From Hydractinia symbiolongicarpus (Eukaryota > Cnidaria > Hydrozoa > Anthoathecata > Hydractiniidae): a stretch of DNA of 64,000 nucleotides. Positions 37,086-49,975 of this stretch are shown in pieces (the stretch's first letter is position 1; each line of letters starts with the position of its first letter). The DNA is taken from NCBI RefSeq assembly GCF_029227915.1, contig NC_079880.1, positions 3,288,001 through 3,352,000 of the forward strand, read 5' to 3'. The position numbers and the translations under genes are program-made. The notes under the pieces were generated by a model. The model did no database searches. It was not told where the DNA came from and worked only from the letters and a program-made list of their open reading frames with translations.

Positions 37086-38533
37086 TACTTTTTTTGGTCA
37101 CAGATTTCTATAACAAAAATTCCTAAAATATTATAACAACTAAGAACATTTTCAGGCCAAAATAGGTGAAAAAATCAAAATAACTAAAGCAGATTCTCAT
37201 AAAATTACAATAATTAATTCAATTAATCCAATAATTTGCCTGTTTCATGTCTGTTGTGTTTCACGTTAACAATTTTTATTTTGTATTGGCAAGGTTAAAA
37301 TTGGATAAGTTATTAACACTGAACTAGAAAACAAAAAAGTGGTTAAAAATTTAACAAATGGATTTCCTTGAAAATGATAAAAAGTGGCATAAAATCTTTA
37401 TAAGATTTTCTAGTCACTTCCCCTTGTTACATAACAATCAAAATAGCTAACCCTATGTATATATACCCTGCAATTTTATGTGTATATATATATGTTAAAT
37501 TATGTTCATTTTTTTTACCAATGAAAGAACTAGTACTGGGAAATCCTCATTCTTTATGCATAATCGAAGCCTAAAAGGTTAAAATTATATTATTACAAAG
37601 GACGACAAACCCAATAACTTGAACACAGACAAAAAATGATAAAACTTTAACAAATGTGAAGCTTTTGTTATAATCATTCCACTGTCACAGTAGAGAATCA
37701 ACTAAATTACTAGTAAGAAACTTCTATCTCAACAGAAGAAAATAAACCTAAAAATATAGAAATAATATCAAATAAATGATAAAAAACTAACAACTAGAAG
37801 GAACCTTCACATTGTCTTCAGTGCACAACTTTTCACTTGCGAACATAGGAGACTCTGCCCCCTGCTTCGCAACCCTTTCTATATTGATTCAGGCACACTG
37901 TTTTTTTTAGTATCTATAATTTAATGACTCTCGTTTATCATTAATTTCCTTTAAATTATGATAAAAAACTACTCTAAAATTAAATTCCTAACAACAAAAC
38001 AAGGTATTAGTATTGCAAATGAGAGATCATAATTAACTTGTATATACCTATAGCTATAGAGGTATTGAGGACATTAGTATAGTGAACCTTTCATAAAGGG
38101 GAAAATTGCATACAGCTCTATCTTCAGAACACATATATAGTCATTAATTTTAATAACAGAAATGAGATTCTACACAAAAGCATTTTATTTCATCACAACA
38201 AAATGTAGCTAATGTATTTAACCATAATCTGCAATACTCTGGTTATAAAGAGCTTTCGCTTGTGAACCTAGGGGATCCTGTCTAGAGGAAGAGCTATAGA
38301 AAATGTTCTATGATGTTTATTGCTATAACTGTCTATAACTGAACTAACTTTTGGCTAATTTCTTAAAAATAAAATTATACACAGCTGGCGATATAGCTTT
38401 GACTGATTTTTCAATTAGCTAGGACAAATCCCACAAAGTTCAATATGGCTACCACGACCTTCTGCTCACCCAGAAAATGCAGACCAGGTAATGGCGGCAA
38501 TAAACTGGTTTTGGAGAACAGAGATAAAAAGAA
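37086..38533. other. Right-hand non-coding region of the transposon
   Basis: About 1.45 kb of AT-rich DNA with many homopolymer runs and a short TATATA stretch near 37481-37493. A 38-codon frame at 38443 (MATTTFCSPRK...) is too short and unsupported. No gene, RNA or further terminal repeat pair is evident. Confidence 0.5.
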
Positions 38534-38838
38534 TTGCTTGGGGCTAGCTGAATTTTACTAAATAAGTCAAACAAATTGTTGAAATACTTAGCAAAAACAT
38601 TACTTTTAACATTTCTTACATGACATATGTGGCAACTATAATAGAAAACCGTTTATCAGCACGAAAGCAGTCACAACATTAAAAAAAACCAAATTTTGGA
38701 AGAAAAAACTTTAAAATTTAGGAATTTCTTCTATATGCTGGACATATCTCACGAAAGAAGTTGTAAATACATATCCATAGGCAATACAAAAACATATTTT
38801 CATTGTCTCTCCATAAAAATTCAGCCAGCCCCAAGCAA
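38534..38838. repeat. 305 bp inverted-repeat structure near the right end
   Basis: TTGCTTGGGGCTAGCTGAA (from 38534) faces TTCAGCCAGCCCCAAGCAA (ending 38838). The arms match over about 24 bases with one mismatch. No clear duplication of flanking bases was found, so it may be an old MITE or a subterminal feature of the host transposon. The 82-codon frame at 38696-38944 overlaps it and is not supported as a gene. Confidence 0.6.
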
Positions 38839-39048
38839 AAATATACCTCATTTTGTACCCTTTAAACTTTCTCGTATTTCACAAAAGGAATCCCACATTA
38901 TTCTCATGTACCTACATTTTTTGAAGATCGAAGAGTTCTACTGACCAAATATAATTCGAGTTGGGTACAGCGGTTTGTTAAAACAACACAACAAAGCTTC
39001 AAAGTCAGCAAAAAATCAATTTAAAAAAAGTGTGTATTTTGCAGACCC
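38839..39048. other. Right subterminal non-coding region
   Basis: A 210 bp AT-rich stretch leading to the right terminus. No coding or repeat feature is recognised. Confidence 0.45.
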
Positions 39049-39066
39049 CGCCTTAACGTCGCCGAG
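39049..39066 (-). repeat. Right terminal inverted repeat (18 bp)
   Basis: CGCCTTAACGTCGCCGAG is the exact reverse complement of the left terminus at 28364-28381. The satellite resumes at the next base. Confidence 0.93.
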
Positions 39067-39068
39067 TT
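39067..39068. other. Target-site duplication TT, right copy
   Basis: The first two bases after the right terminus (TTCAAAAATG) repeat the last two before the left terminus. The intact site at 40685-40700 has only one copy. Confidence 0.8.
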
Positions 39069-39861
39069 CAAAAATGTTTTCATTTTTGATGAGACGCTGA
39101 ATAAAAGAAGTTTAATCGCCGGCAAACGAAAACCCGCGATTTCCCGTAAATCCCGGTCTCGGCCCGTATAGTCATAAGTATACAAGGAAAGTACCCAGTG
39201 AGTAAACTCATTTCCCTAACGAATTTTTAAATTCTTTTTTCACCACTAAAACGCATGAGACTTGTAGTTTTCAAAAATGTTTTCATTTTTGATGAGACGC
39301 TGAATAAAAGAAGTTTAATCGCCGGCAAACGAAAACCTGCGATTTCCCGTAAATCCCGGACTCGGCCCGTATAGTCAAAAGTATACAAAGAAAGTACCCA
39401 GGGTGTAAACTCATTTCCCGAACGATTTTTTAAATTATTATTTCACCACTAAAGCCCATGAGACTTGTAGTATTTAAAAATATTTTCATTTTTGATGAGA
39501 CGCTGAATAAAAGAAGTTTAATCGCCGGCAAACGAAAACCCGCGACTTCCCGTAAATCCCGGACTCGGCCCGTATAGTCAAAAGTATACAAAGAAAGCAC
39601 CCAGGGAGTAAACTCATTTCCCGAACGATTTTTTAAATTATTTTTTCACCACTAAAACGCATGAGACTTGTAGTTTTTAAAAATGTTTTCATTTTTGATG
39701 AGACGCTGAATAAAAGAAGTTTAATTGCCGGCAAACGAAAACCGCGTCTGCCCGTAAATCCCGTACTCGGCCCGTATAGTCAAAAGTATACAAAGAAAGT
39801 ACCCAGGGAGTAAACTCATTTCCCAAACGATATTTTAAATTAATTTTTACCACTAAAACGC

Positions 39862-41480
39862 ATGAGACTTGTAGTTTTCAAAAATGTTTTCAATTTTGAT
39901 GAGACGCTGAATAAAAAAAGTTTAATCGCCGGCAAACGAAAACCTGCGATTTCCCGTAAATCCCGGACTCGGCCCGTATAGTCAATAGTATACAAAGAAA
40001 GTACCCAGGGTGTAAACTCATTTCCCGAACGTTTTTTTTAAATTATTTTTTCACCACTAAAACGCATGAGACTTGTAGTTTTCAAAAATGTTTTCATTTT
40101 TGATGAGACGCTGAATAAAAGAAGTTTAATCGCCGGCAAACGAAAACCTGCGATTTCCCGTAAATCCCGGACTCGGCCCGTATAGTCAATAGTATACAAA
40201 GAAAGTACCCAGGGTGTAAACTCATTTCCCGAACGATTTTTTAAATTATTTTTTCACCACTAAAACGCATGAGACTTGTAGTTTTCAAAAATGTTTTCAT
40301 TTTTGATGAGACGGTGAATAAAAGAAGTTTAATCGCCGGCAAACGAAAACCTGCGATTTCCCGTAAATCCCGGACTCGGCCCGTATAGTCAATAGTATAC
40401 AAAGAAAGTACCCAGGGTGTAAACTCATTTCCCGAACGTTTTTTTTAAATTATTTTTTCACCACTAAAACGCATGAGACTTGTAGTTTTCAAAAATGTTT
40501 TCATTTTTGATGAGACGCTGATTAAAAGAAGTTTAATCGCCGGCAAACGAAAACCTGCGATTTCCCGTAAATCCCGGACTCGGCCCGTATAGTCAATAGT
40601 ATACAAAGAAAATACCCAGGGTGTAAACTCATTTCCCGAACGATTTTTTAAATTATTTTTTCAACACTAAAACGCATGAGACTTGTAGTTTTCAAAAATG
40701 TTTTCATTTTTGATGAGACGCTGAATAAAAGAAGTTTAATCGCCGGCAAACGAAAACCCGCGATTTCCCGTAAATCCCGGTCTCGGCCCGTATAGTCATA
40801 AGTATACAAGGAAAGTACCCAGTGAGTAAACTCATTTCCCTAACGAATTTTTAAATTATTTTTTCACCACTAAAACGCATGAGACTTGTAGTTTTCAAAA
40901 ATGTTTTCATTTTTGATGAGACGCTGAATAAAAGAAGTTTAATCGCCGGCAAACGAAAACCTGCGATTTCCCGTAAATCCCGGACTCGGCCCGTATAGTC
41001 AAAAGTATACAAAGAAAGTACCCAGGGTGTAAACTCATTTCCCGAACGATTTTTTAAATTATTATTTCACCACTAAAGCCCATGAGACTTGTAGTATTTA
41101 AAAATATTTTCATTTTTGATGAGACGCTGAATAAAAGAAGTTTAATCGCCGGCAAACGAAAACCCGCGACTTCCCGTAAATCCCGGACTCGGCCCGTATA
41201 GTCAAAAGTATACAAAGAAAGTACCCAGGGAGTAAACTCATTTCCCGAACGATTTTTTAAATTATTTTTTCACCACTAAAACGCATGAGACTTGTAGTTT
41301 TTAAAAATGTTTTCATTTTTGATGAGACGCTGAATAAAAGAAGTTTAATTGCCGGCAAACGAAAACCGCGTCTGCCCGTAAATCCCGGACTCGGCCCGTA
41401 TAGTCAAAAGTATACAAAGAAAGTACCCAGGGAGTAAACTCATTTCCCAAACGATATTTTAAATTAATTTTCACCACTAA
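39862..41480. repeat. 8-monomer duplicate of the insertion locus without the transposon
   Basis: The array at 39.86-40.69 kb matches the left flank at about 27.54-28.36 kb. It shares the rare variants TTTTCAATTTTGATG, GAGACGGTGAAT, AAAATACCCAGG and TTTTTCAACACTAAAACG. The array at 40.69-41.48 kb matches the right flank at 39.07-39.85 kb, sharing GGTCTCGGCCC with CATAAGTATACAAGG, and the one-base deletion GAAAACCGCG. The right-flank offset is 1,624 bp, exactly eight monomers. The join at 40685-40700 reads GTAGTTTTCAAAAATG, the empty target. Confidence 0.9.
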
Positions 41481-44400
41481 AACGCATGAGACTTGTAGTT
41501 TTCAGAAATCTTTTCATTTTTGATGAGACGCTTTATGAAAGTGGTTTAATCGCCGGCAAACGAAAACCTGCGATTTCCCGTAAATCCCGGACTCGGCCCG
41601 TATAGTCAAAAGTATACAAAGAAAGTACCCAGGGTGTAAACTCATTTCTCGAACAATTATTTAAATTATCATTTCACCACTAAAGCCCATGAGACTTGTA
41701 GTTTTTAAAAATGTTTTCATTTTTGATGAGACGCTGAATAAAAGAAGTTTAATCGCCGGCAAACGAAAACCCGCGATTTCCCGTAAATCCCGGTCTCGGC
41801 CCGTATAGTCATAAGTATACAAAGAAAGTACCCAGGGAGTAAACTCATTTCCCAAACGATATTTTAAATTAATTTTCACCACTAAAACGCATGAGACTTG
41901 TAGTTTTCAGAAATCTTTTCATTTTTGATGAGACGCTTTATGAAAGTGGTTTAATCGCCGGCAAACGAAAACCTGCGATTTCCCGTAAATCCCGGACTCG
42001 GCCCGTATAGTCAAAAGTATACAAAGAAAGTACCCAGGGAGTAAACTCATTTCCCGAACGATTTTTTAAATTATTTTTTCACCACTAAAACGCATGAGAC
42101 TTGTAGTTTTTAAAAATGTTTTCATTTTTGATGAGACGCTGAATAAAAGAAGTTTAATTGCCGGCAAACGAAAACCTGCGTCTGCCCGTAAATCCCGGAC
42201 TCGGCCCGCATAGTCAAAAGTATACAAAGAAAGTACCCAGGGAGTAAACTCATTTCCCAAACGATATTTTAAATTAATTTTCACCACTAAAACGCATGAG
42301 ACTTGTAGTTTTCAGAAATCTTTTCATTTTTGATGAGACGCTTTATGAAAGTGGTTTAATCGCCGGCAAACGAAAACCTGCGATTTCCCGTAAATCCCGG
42401 ACTCGGCCCGTATAGTCAAAAGTATACAAAGAAAGTACCCAGGGAGTAAACTCATTTCCCGAACGATTTTTTAAATTATTTTTTCACCACTAAAACGCAT
42501 GAGACTTGTAGTTTTCAAAAATGTTTTCATTTTTGATGAGACGCTGATTAAAAGAAGTTTAATCGCCGGCAAACGAAAACCTGCGATTTCCAGTAAATCC
42601 CGGACTCGGCCCGTATAGTCAAAAGTATACAAAGAAAGTACCCAGGGAGTAAACTCATTTCCCAAACGATATTTTAAATTAATTTTCACCACTAAAACGC
42701 ATGAGACTTGTAGTTTTCAGAAATCTTTTCATTTTTGATGAGACGCTTTATGAAAGTGGTTTAATCGCCGGCAAACGAAAACCTGCGATTTCCCGTAAAT
42801 CCCGGACTCGGCCCGTATAGTCAAAAGTATACAAAGAAAGTACCCAGGGAGTAAACTCATTTCCCGAACGATTTTTTAAATTATTTTTTCACCACTAAAA
42901 CGCATGAGACTTGTAGTTTTTAAAAATGTTTTCATTTTTGATGAGACGCTGAATAAAAGAAGTTTAATTGCCGGCAAACGAAAACCCGCGTCTGCCCGTA
43001 AATCCCGGACTCGGCCCATATAGTCAAAAGTATACAAAGAAAGTACCCAGGGAGTAAACTCATTTCCCAAACGATTTTTTAAATTATTTTTTCACCACTA
43101 AAACGCATGAGACTTGTAGTTTTCAAAAATGTTTTCATTTTTGATGAGACGCTGATTAAAAGAAGTTTAATCGCCGGCAAACGAAAACCTGCGATTTCCA
43201 GTAAATCCCGGACTCGGCCCGTATAGTCAAAAGTATACAAAGAAAGTACCCAGGGAGTAAACTCATTTCCCAAACGATATTTTAAATTAATTTTCACCAC
43301 TAAAACGCATGAGACTTGTAGTTTTCAGAAATCTTTTCATTTTTGATGAGACGCTTTATGAAAGTGGTTTAATCGCCGGCAAACGAAAACCTGCGATTTC
43401 CCGTAAATCCCGGACTCGGCCCGTATAGTCAAAAGTATACAAAGAAAGTACCCAGGGAGTAAACTCATTTCCCGAACGATTTTTTAAATTATTTTTTCAC
43501 CACTAAAACGCATGAGACTTGTAGTTTTTAAAAATGTTTTCATTTTTGATGAGACGCTGAATAAAAGAAGTTTAATTGCCGGCAAACGAAAACCCGCGTC
43601 TGCCCGTAAATCCCGGACTCGGCCCATATAGTCAAAAGTATACAAAGAAAGTACCCAGGGAGTAAACTCATTTCCCAAACGATATTTTAAATTAATTTTC
43701 ACCACTAAAACGCATGAGACTTGTAGTTTTCAGAAATCTTTTCATTTTTGATGAGACGCTTTATGAAAGTGGTTTAATCGCCGGCAAACGAAACCCTGCG
43801 ATTTCCCGTAAATCCCGGACTCGGCCCGTATAGTCAAAAGTATACAAAGAAAGTACCCAGGGAGTAAACTCATTTCCCAAACGATATTTTAAATTAATTT
43901 TCACCACTAAAACGCATGAGACTTGTAGTTTTCAGAAATCTTTTCATTTTTGATGAGACGCTTTATGAAAGTGGTTTAATCGCCGGCAAACGAAACCCTG
44001 CGATTTCCCGTAAATCCCGGACTCGGCCCGTATAGTCAAAAGTATACAAAGAAAGTACCCAGGGAGTAAACTCATTTCCCGAACGATTTTTTAAATTATT
44101 TTTTCACCACTAAAACGCATGAGACTTGTAGTTTTCAAAAATGTTTTCATTTTTGATGAGACGCTGATTAAAAGAAGTTTAATCGCCGGCAAACGAAAAC
44201 CTGCGATTTCCCGTAAATGCCGGACTCGGCCCGTATAGTCAAAAGTATACAAAGAAAGTACCCAGGGAGTAAACTCATTTCCCAAACGATATTTTAAATT
44301 AATTTTCACCACTAAAACGCATGAGACTTGTAGTTTTCAGAAATCTTTTCATTTTTGATGAGACGCTTTATGAAAGTGGTTTAATCGCCGGCAAACGAAA

Positions 44401-46540
44401 ACCTGCGATTTCCCGTAAATCCCGGACTCGGCCCGTATAGTCAAAAGTATACAAAGAAAGTACTCAGGGAGTAAACTCATTTCCCGAACGATTTTTTAAA
44501 TTATTTTTTCACCACTAAAACGCATGAGACTTGTAGTTTTTAAAAATGTTTTCATTTTTGATGAGACGCTGAATAAAAGAAGTTTAATTGCCGGCAAACG
44601 AAAACCCGCGTCTGCCCGTAAATCCCGGACTCGGCCCGTATAGTCAAAAGTATACAAAGAAAGTACCCAGGGAGTAAACTCATTTCCCAAACGATATTTT
44701 AAATTAATTTTCACCACTAAAACGCATGAGACTTGTAGTTTTCAGAAATCTTTTCATTTTTGATGAGACGCTTTATGAAAGTGGTTTAATCGCCGGCAAA
44801 CGAAACCCTGCGATTTCCCGTAAATCCCGGACTCGGCCCGTATAGTCAAAAGTATACAAAGAAAGTACCCAGGGTGTAAACTCATTTCTCGAACGATTAT
44901 TTAAATTATCATTTCACCACTAAAGCCCATGAGACTTGTAGTTTTTAAAAATGTTTTCATTTTTGATGAGACGCTGAATAAAAGAAGTTTAATCGCCGGC
45001 AAACGAAAACCCGCGATTTCCCGTAAATCCCGGTCTCGGCCCGTATAGTCATAAGTATACAAAGAAAGTACCCAGGGAGTAAACTCATTTCCCAAACGAT
45101 ATTTTAAATTAATTTTCACCACTAAAACGCATGAGACTTGTAGTTTTCAGAAATCTTTTCATTTTTGATGAGACGCTTTATGAAAGTGGTTTAATCGCCG
45201 GCAAACGAAACCCTGCGATTTCCCGTAAATCCCGGACTCGGCCCGTATAGTCAAAAGTATACAAAGAAAGTACCCAGGGAGTAAACTCATTTCCCGAACG
45301 ATTTTTTAAATTATTTTTTCACCACTAAAACGCATGAGACTTGTAGTTTTCAAAAATGTTTTCATTTTTGATGAGACGCTGATTAAAAGAAGTTTAATCG
45401 CCGGCAAACGAAAACCTGCGATTTCCCGTAAATCCCGGACTCGGCCCGTATAGTCAAAAGTATACAAAGAAAGTACCCAGGGAGTAAACTCATTTCCCAA
45501 ACGATATTTTAAATTAATTTTCACCACTAAAACGCATGAGACTTGTAGTTTTCAGAAATCTTTTCATTTTTGATGAGACGCTTTATGAAAGTGGTTTAAT
45601 CGCCGGCAAACGAAAACCTGCGATTTCCCGTAAATCCCGGACTCGGCCCGTATAGTCAAAAGTATACAAAGAAAGTACTCAGGGAGTAAACTCATTTCCC
45701 GAACGATTTTTTAAATTATTTTTTCACCACTAAAACGCATGAGACTTGTAGTTTTTAAAAATGTTTTCATTTTTGATGATACGCTGAATAAAAGAAGTTT
45801 AATTGCCGGCAAACGAAAACCCGCGTCTGCCCGTAAATCCCGGACTCGGCCCGTATAGTCAAAAGTATACAAAGAAAGTACCCAGGGAGTAAACTCATTT
45901 CCCAAACGATATTTTAAATTAATTTTCACCACTAAAACGCATGAGACTTGTAGTTTTCAGAAATCTTTTCATTTTTGATGAGACGCTTTATGAAAGTGGT
46001 TTAATCGCCGGCAAACGAAACCCTGCGATTTCCCGTAAATCCCGGACTCGACCCGTATAGTCAAAAGTATACAAAGAAAGTACCCAGGGTGTAAACTCAT
46101 TTCTCGAACGATTATTTAAATTATCATTTCACCACTAAAGCCCATGAGACTTGTAGTTTTTAAAAATGTTTTCATTTTTGATGAGACGCTGAATAAAAGA
46201 AGTTTAATCGCCGGCAAACGAAAACCCGCGATTTCCCGTAAATCCCGGTCTCGGCCCGTATAGTCATAAGTATACAAAGAAAGTACCCAGGGAGTAAACT
46301 CATTTCCCAAACGATATTTTAAATTAATTTTCACCACTAAAACGCATGAGACTTGTAGTTTTCAGAAATCTTTTCATTTTTGATGAGACGCTTTATGAAA
46401 GTGGTTTAATCGCCGGCAAACGAAAACCTGCGATTTCCCGTAAATCCCGGACTCGGCCCGTATATTTAAAAGTATACAAAGAAAGTACCCAGGGTGTAAA
46501 CTCATTTCTCGAACGATTTTTTAAATTTATATTTTACCAC
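41480..46540. repeat. 405 bp dimeric higher-order repeat, right block
   Basis: The same alternating two-monomer unit as at 20.2-22.3 kb recurs with a 405 bp period (41661, 42066, 42471, 42876; then 44091, 44496, 44901, 45306, 45711, 46116). The register slips by one monomer at about 43.08 kb and the alternation is broken again at about 43.7-44.1 kb, where two CAGAAATCTTTTC monomers follow each other. Confidence 0.85.
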
Positions 46541-49500
46541 TAAAGCCTATGAGACTTGTAGTTTTTAAAAATGTTTTCATTTTTGATGAGACGCTGAATA
46601 AAAGAAGTTCAATCGCCGGCAAACGAAAACCTGCGATTTCCCGTAAATCCCGGACTCGGCCCGTATAGTCGATAGTATACAAAGAAAGTACCCAGGGTGT
46701 AAACTCATTTCCCGAACGATTTTTTGAATTATTTTTTCACCACTAAAACGCATGAGACTTGTAGTATTTAAAAATATTCTCATTTTTGATGAGACGCTGG
46801 ATAAAAGAAGTTTAATCGCCGGCAAACGAAAACCTGCGATTTTCCGTAAATCCCGGACTCGGCCCGTATAGTCAAAAGTATACAAAAAAAGTACCCAGGG
46901 TGTAAACTCATTTCCCGAACGATTTTTTAAATTATTATTTCACCACTAAAGCCCATGAGACTTGTAGTATTTAAAAATATTTTCCTTTTTGATGAGACGC
47001 TGAATAAAAGAAGTTTAATCGCCGGCAAACGAAAACCCGCGACTTCCCGTAAATCCTGGACTCGGCCCGTATAGTCAAAAGTATACAAAGAAAGTACCCA
47101 GGGAGTAAACTCATTTCCCGAACGATTTTTTAAATTATTTTTTCACCACTAAAACGCATGAGACTTGTAGTTTTCAAAAATGTTTTCATTTTTGATGAGA
47201 CGCAGAATAAAAGAAGTTTAATCGCCGGCAAACGAAAACCCGCGATTTCCCGTAAATCCCGGACTCGGCCCGTATAATCAAAAGTATACAAGAAAAGTAC
47301 CCAGTGAGTAAACTCATTTCCAAAACGATTTTTTAAATTATCTTTTCACCACTAAAACGCTTGAGACTTGTAGTTTTCAAAAATGTTTTCATTTTTGATG
47401 AGACGCTGAATAAAAGAAGTTGAATTGCCGGCAAACGAAAACCCGCCATTTCCCGTAAACCCCGGACTCGGCCCGCATAGTCAAAAGTATACAAAGAAAG
47501 TACCCAGGGAGTAAACTCATTTCCCGAACGATTTTTTAAATTATTTTTTCACCACTAAAACGCATGAGACTTGTAGTATTTAAAAATATTCTCATTTTTG
47601 ATGAGATGCTGGATAAAAGAAGTTTAATCGCCGGCAAACGAAAACCTGCGATTTTCCGTAAATCCCGGACTCGGCCCGTATAGTCAAAAGTATACAAAAA
47701 AAGTACCCAGGGTGTAAACTCATTTCCCGAACGATTTTTTAAATTATTATTTCACCACTAAAGCCCATGAGACTTGTAGTATTTAAAAATATTTTCCTTT
47801 TTGATGAGACGCTGAATAAAAGAAGTTTAATCGCCGCCAAACGAAAACCCGCGACTTTCCGTAAATCCTGGACTCGGCCCGTATAGTCAAAAGTATACAA
47901 AGAAAGTACCCAGGGAGTAAACTAATTTCCCGAACGATTTTTTAAATTATTTTTTCACCACTAAAACGCATGAGACTTGTCGTTTTCAAAAATGTTTTCA
48001 TTTTTGATGAGACGCTTAATGAAAGGGGTGTAATCGCCGGCAAACGAAAACTCGCGATTTCCCGTAAATCCCGGGCTTGGCCCGTATAGTCGAATGTATA
48101 CAAAGAAAGTACCCTGTGAGTAAACTCATTTCCGAAACGATTTTTTCAGTTATCTTCTCACCACTAAAATGCTTGAGGTTTGCAGTTTTCAAAAATGTTT
48201 TCATTTTTGATGAGACGCTTAATAAAAGAGGTTTAATCGCCGGCAAACGAAATCCCGCGATTTCCCGTAAATCCCGGGCTTGGCCCGTATAGTCGAATGT
48301 ATACAAAGAAAGTACCCAGGGAGTAAACTTATTCCCGAACGATTTATTAAATTTTTTTTTCACCACTAAAACGCATGAGACTTGTAGTTTTCATCAAAAA
48401 TGTTTTCATTTTTGATGAGACGCAGAATAAAAGAAGTTTAATCGCCGGCAAACGAAAACCCGCGATTTCCCGTAAATCCCGGACTCGGCCCGTATAATCA
48501 AAAGTATACAAGAAAAGTACCCAGTGAGTAAACTCATTTCCAAAACGATTTTTTAAATTATCTTTTCACCACTAAAACGCTTGAGACTTGTAGTTTTCAA
48601 AAATGTTTTCATTTTTGATGAGACGCTGAATAAAAGAAGTTGAATTGCCGGCAAACGAAAACCCGCCATTTCCCGTAAACCCCGGACTCGGCCCGCATAG
48701 TCAAAAGTATACAAAGAAAGTACCCAGGGAGTAAACTCATTTCCCGAACGATTTTTTAAATTATTTTTTCACCACTAAAACGCATGAGACTTGTAGTATT
48801 TAAAAATATTCTCATTTTTGATGAGACGCTGGATAAAAGAAGTTTAATCGCCGGCAAACGAAAACCTGCGATTTTCCGTAAATCCCGGACTCGGCCCGTA
48901 TAGTCAAAAGTATACAAAAAAAGTACCCAGGGTGTAAACTCATTTCCCGAACGATTTTTTAAATTATTATTTCACCACTAAAGCCCACGAGACTTGTAGT
49001 ATTTAAAAATATTTTTCTTTTTGATGAGACGCTGAATAAAAGAAGTTTAATCGCCGGCAAACGAAAACCCGCGACTTCCCGTAAATCCTGGACTCGGTCC
49101 GTATAGTCAAAAGTATACAAAGAAAGTACCAGGGAGTAAACTAATTTCCCGAACGATTTTTTAAATTATTTTTTCACCACTAAAACGCATGAGACTTGTA
49201 GTTTTCAAAAATGTTTTCATTTTTGATGAGACGCTTAATGAAAGGGGTGTAATCGCCGGCAAACGAAAACCCGCGATTTCCCCTAAATCCCAGGCTTGGC
49301 CCGTATAGTCGAATGTATACAAAGAAAGTACCCTGTGAGTAAACTCATTTCCGAAACGATTTTTTCAGTTATCTTCTCACCACTAAAACGCTTGAGGTTT
49401 GCAGTTTTCAAAAATGTTTTCTTTTTTGATGAGACGCTTAATAAAAGAGGTTTAATCGCCGGCAAACGAAATCCCGCGATTTCCCGTAAATCCCGGGCTT

Positions 49501-49975
49501 GGCCCGTATAGTCGAATGTATACAAAGAAAGTACCCAGGGAGTAAACTCATTTCCCGAACGATTTATTAAATTTTTTTTTCACCGCTAAAACGCATGAGA
49601 CTTGTAGTTTTCATCAAAAATGTTTTCATTTTTGATGAGACGCTGAATAAAAGAAGTTTAATTGCCGGCAAACGAAAACCCGCCATTTCCCGTAAACCTC
49701 GGACTCGGCCCGCATAGTCAAAAGTATACAAAGAAAGTACCCAGGGAGTAAACTCATTTCCCGAACGATTTTTTAAATTATTTTTTCACCTCTAAAACGC
49801 ATGAGACTTGTAGTTTTCAAAAATATTTTCATTTTTGATGAGACGCTGAATAAAAGAAGTTTAATCGCCGGCAAACAAAAACCTGCGATTTCCCGTAAAT
49901 CCCGGACTCGGCCCGTATAGTCAAAAGTATACAAAGAAAGTACCCAGGGTGTAAACTCATTTCCCGAACGATTTT

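Larger units (their letters stand above)
28364..39066. mobile_element. 10.7 kb DNA transposon inserted in the satellite
   Basis: The 10,703 bp of non-satellite DNA are bounded by an exact 18 bp inverted repeat, CTCGGCGACGTTAAGGCG at the left and its complement at 39049-39066, and flanked by a TT duplication. The array on both sides belongs to one monomer interrupted mid-repeat, and an amplified copy of that monomer without the insert lies at 40691. It carries one gene on the minus strand (29752-34989) encoding a transposase-like protein, plus at least three nested MITE-like elements (about 1.6 kb in total). Without those, the element would be about 9.07 kb. The overall form is that of an autonomous cut-and-paste transposon. 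A 2 bp duplication is compatible with the CMC group but not diagnostic. Assignment to a named superfamily is inference. Confidence 0.92.

Noticed and set aside
37826-38290. Similarity between CACTTGCGAACATAGG (about 37838) and CGCTTGTGAACCTAGG (about 38257).
   Set aside because: Short and diverged, with no flanking duplication or inverted partner; not enough to call a repeat.
38696-38944. 82-codon frame near the right end.
   Set aside because: It overlaps the inverted-repeat structure, has no domain, and is AT-rich low-complexity translation.
28364-39066. Interpretation of the insert as a retroelement, Helitron or integrated virus.
   Set aside because: No reverse transcriptase, Rep/helicase, capsid or integrase-like sequence is seen. 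The exact terminal inverted repeat, the target duplication and the transposase-like gene fit a cut-and-paste DNA transposon.
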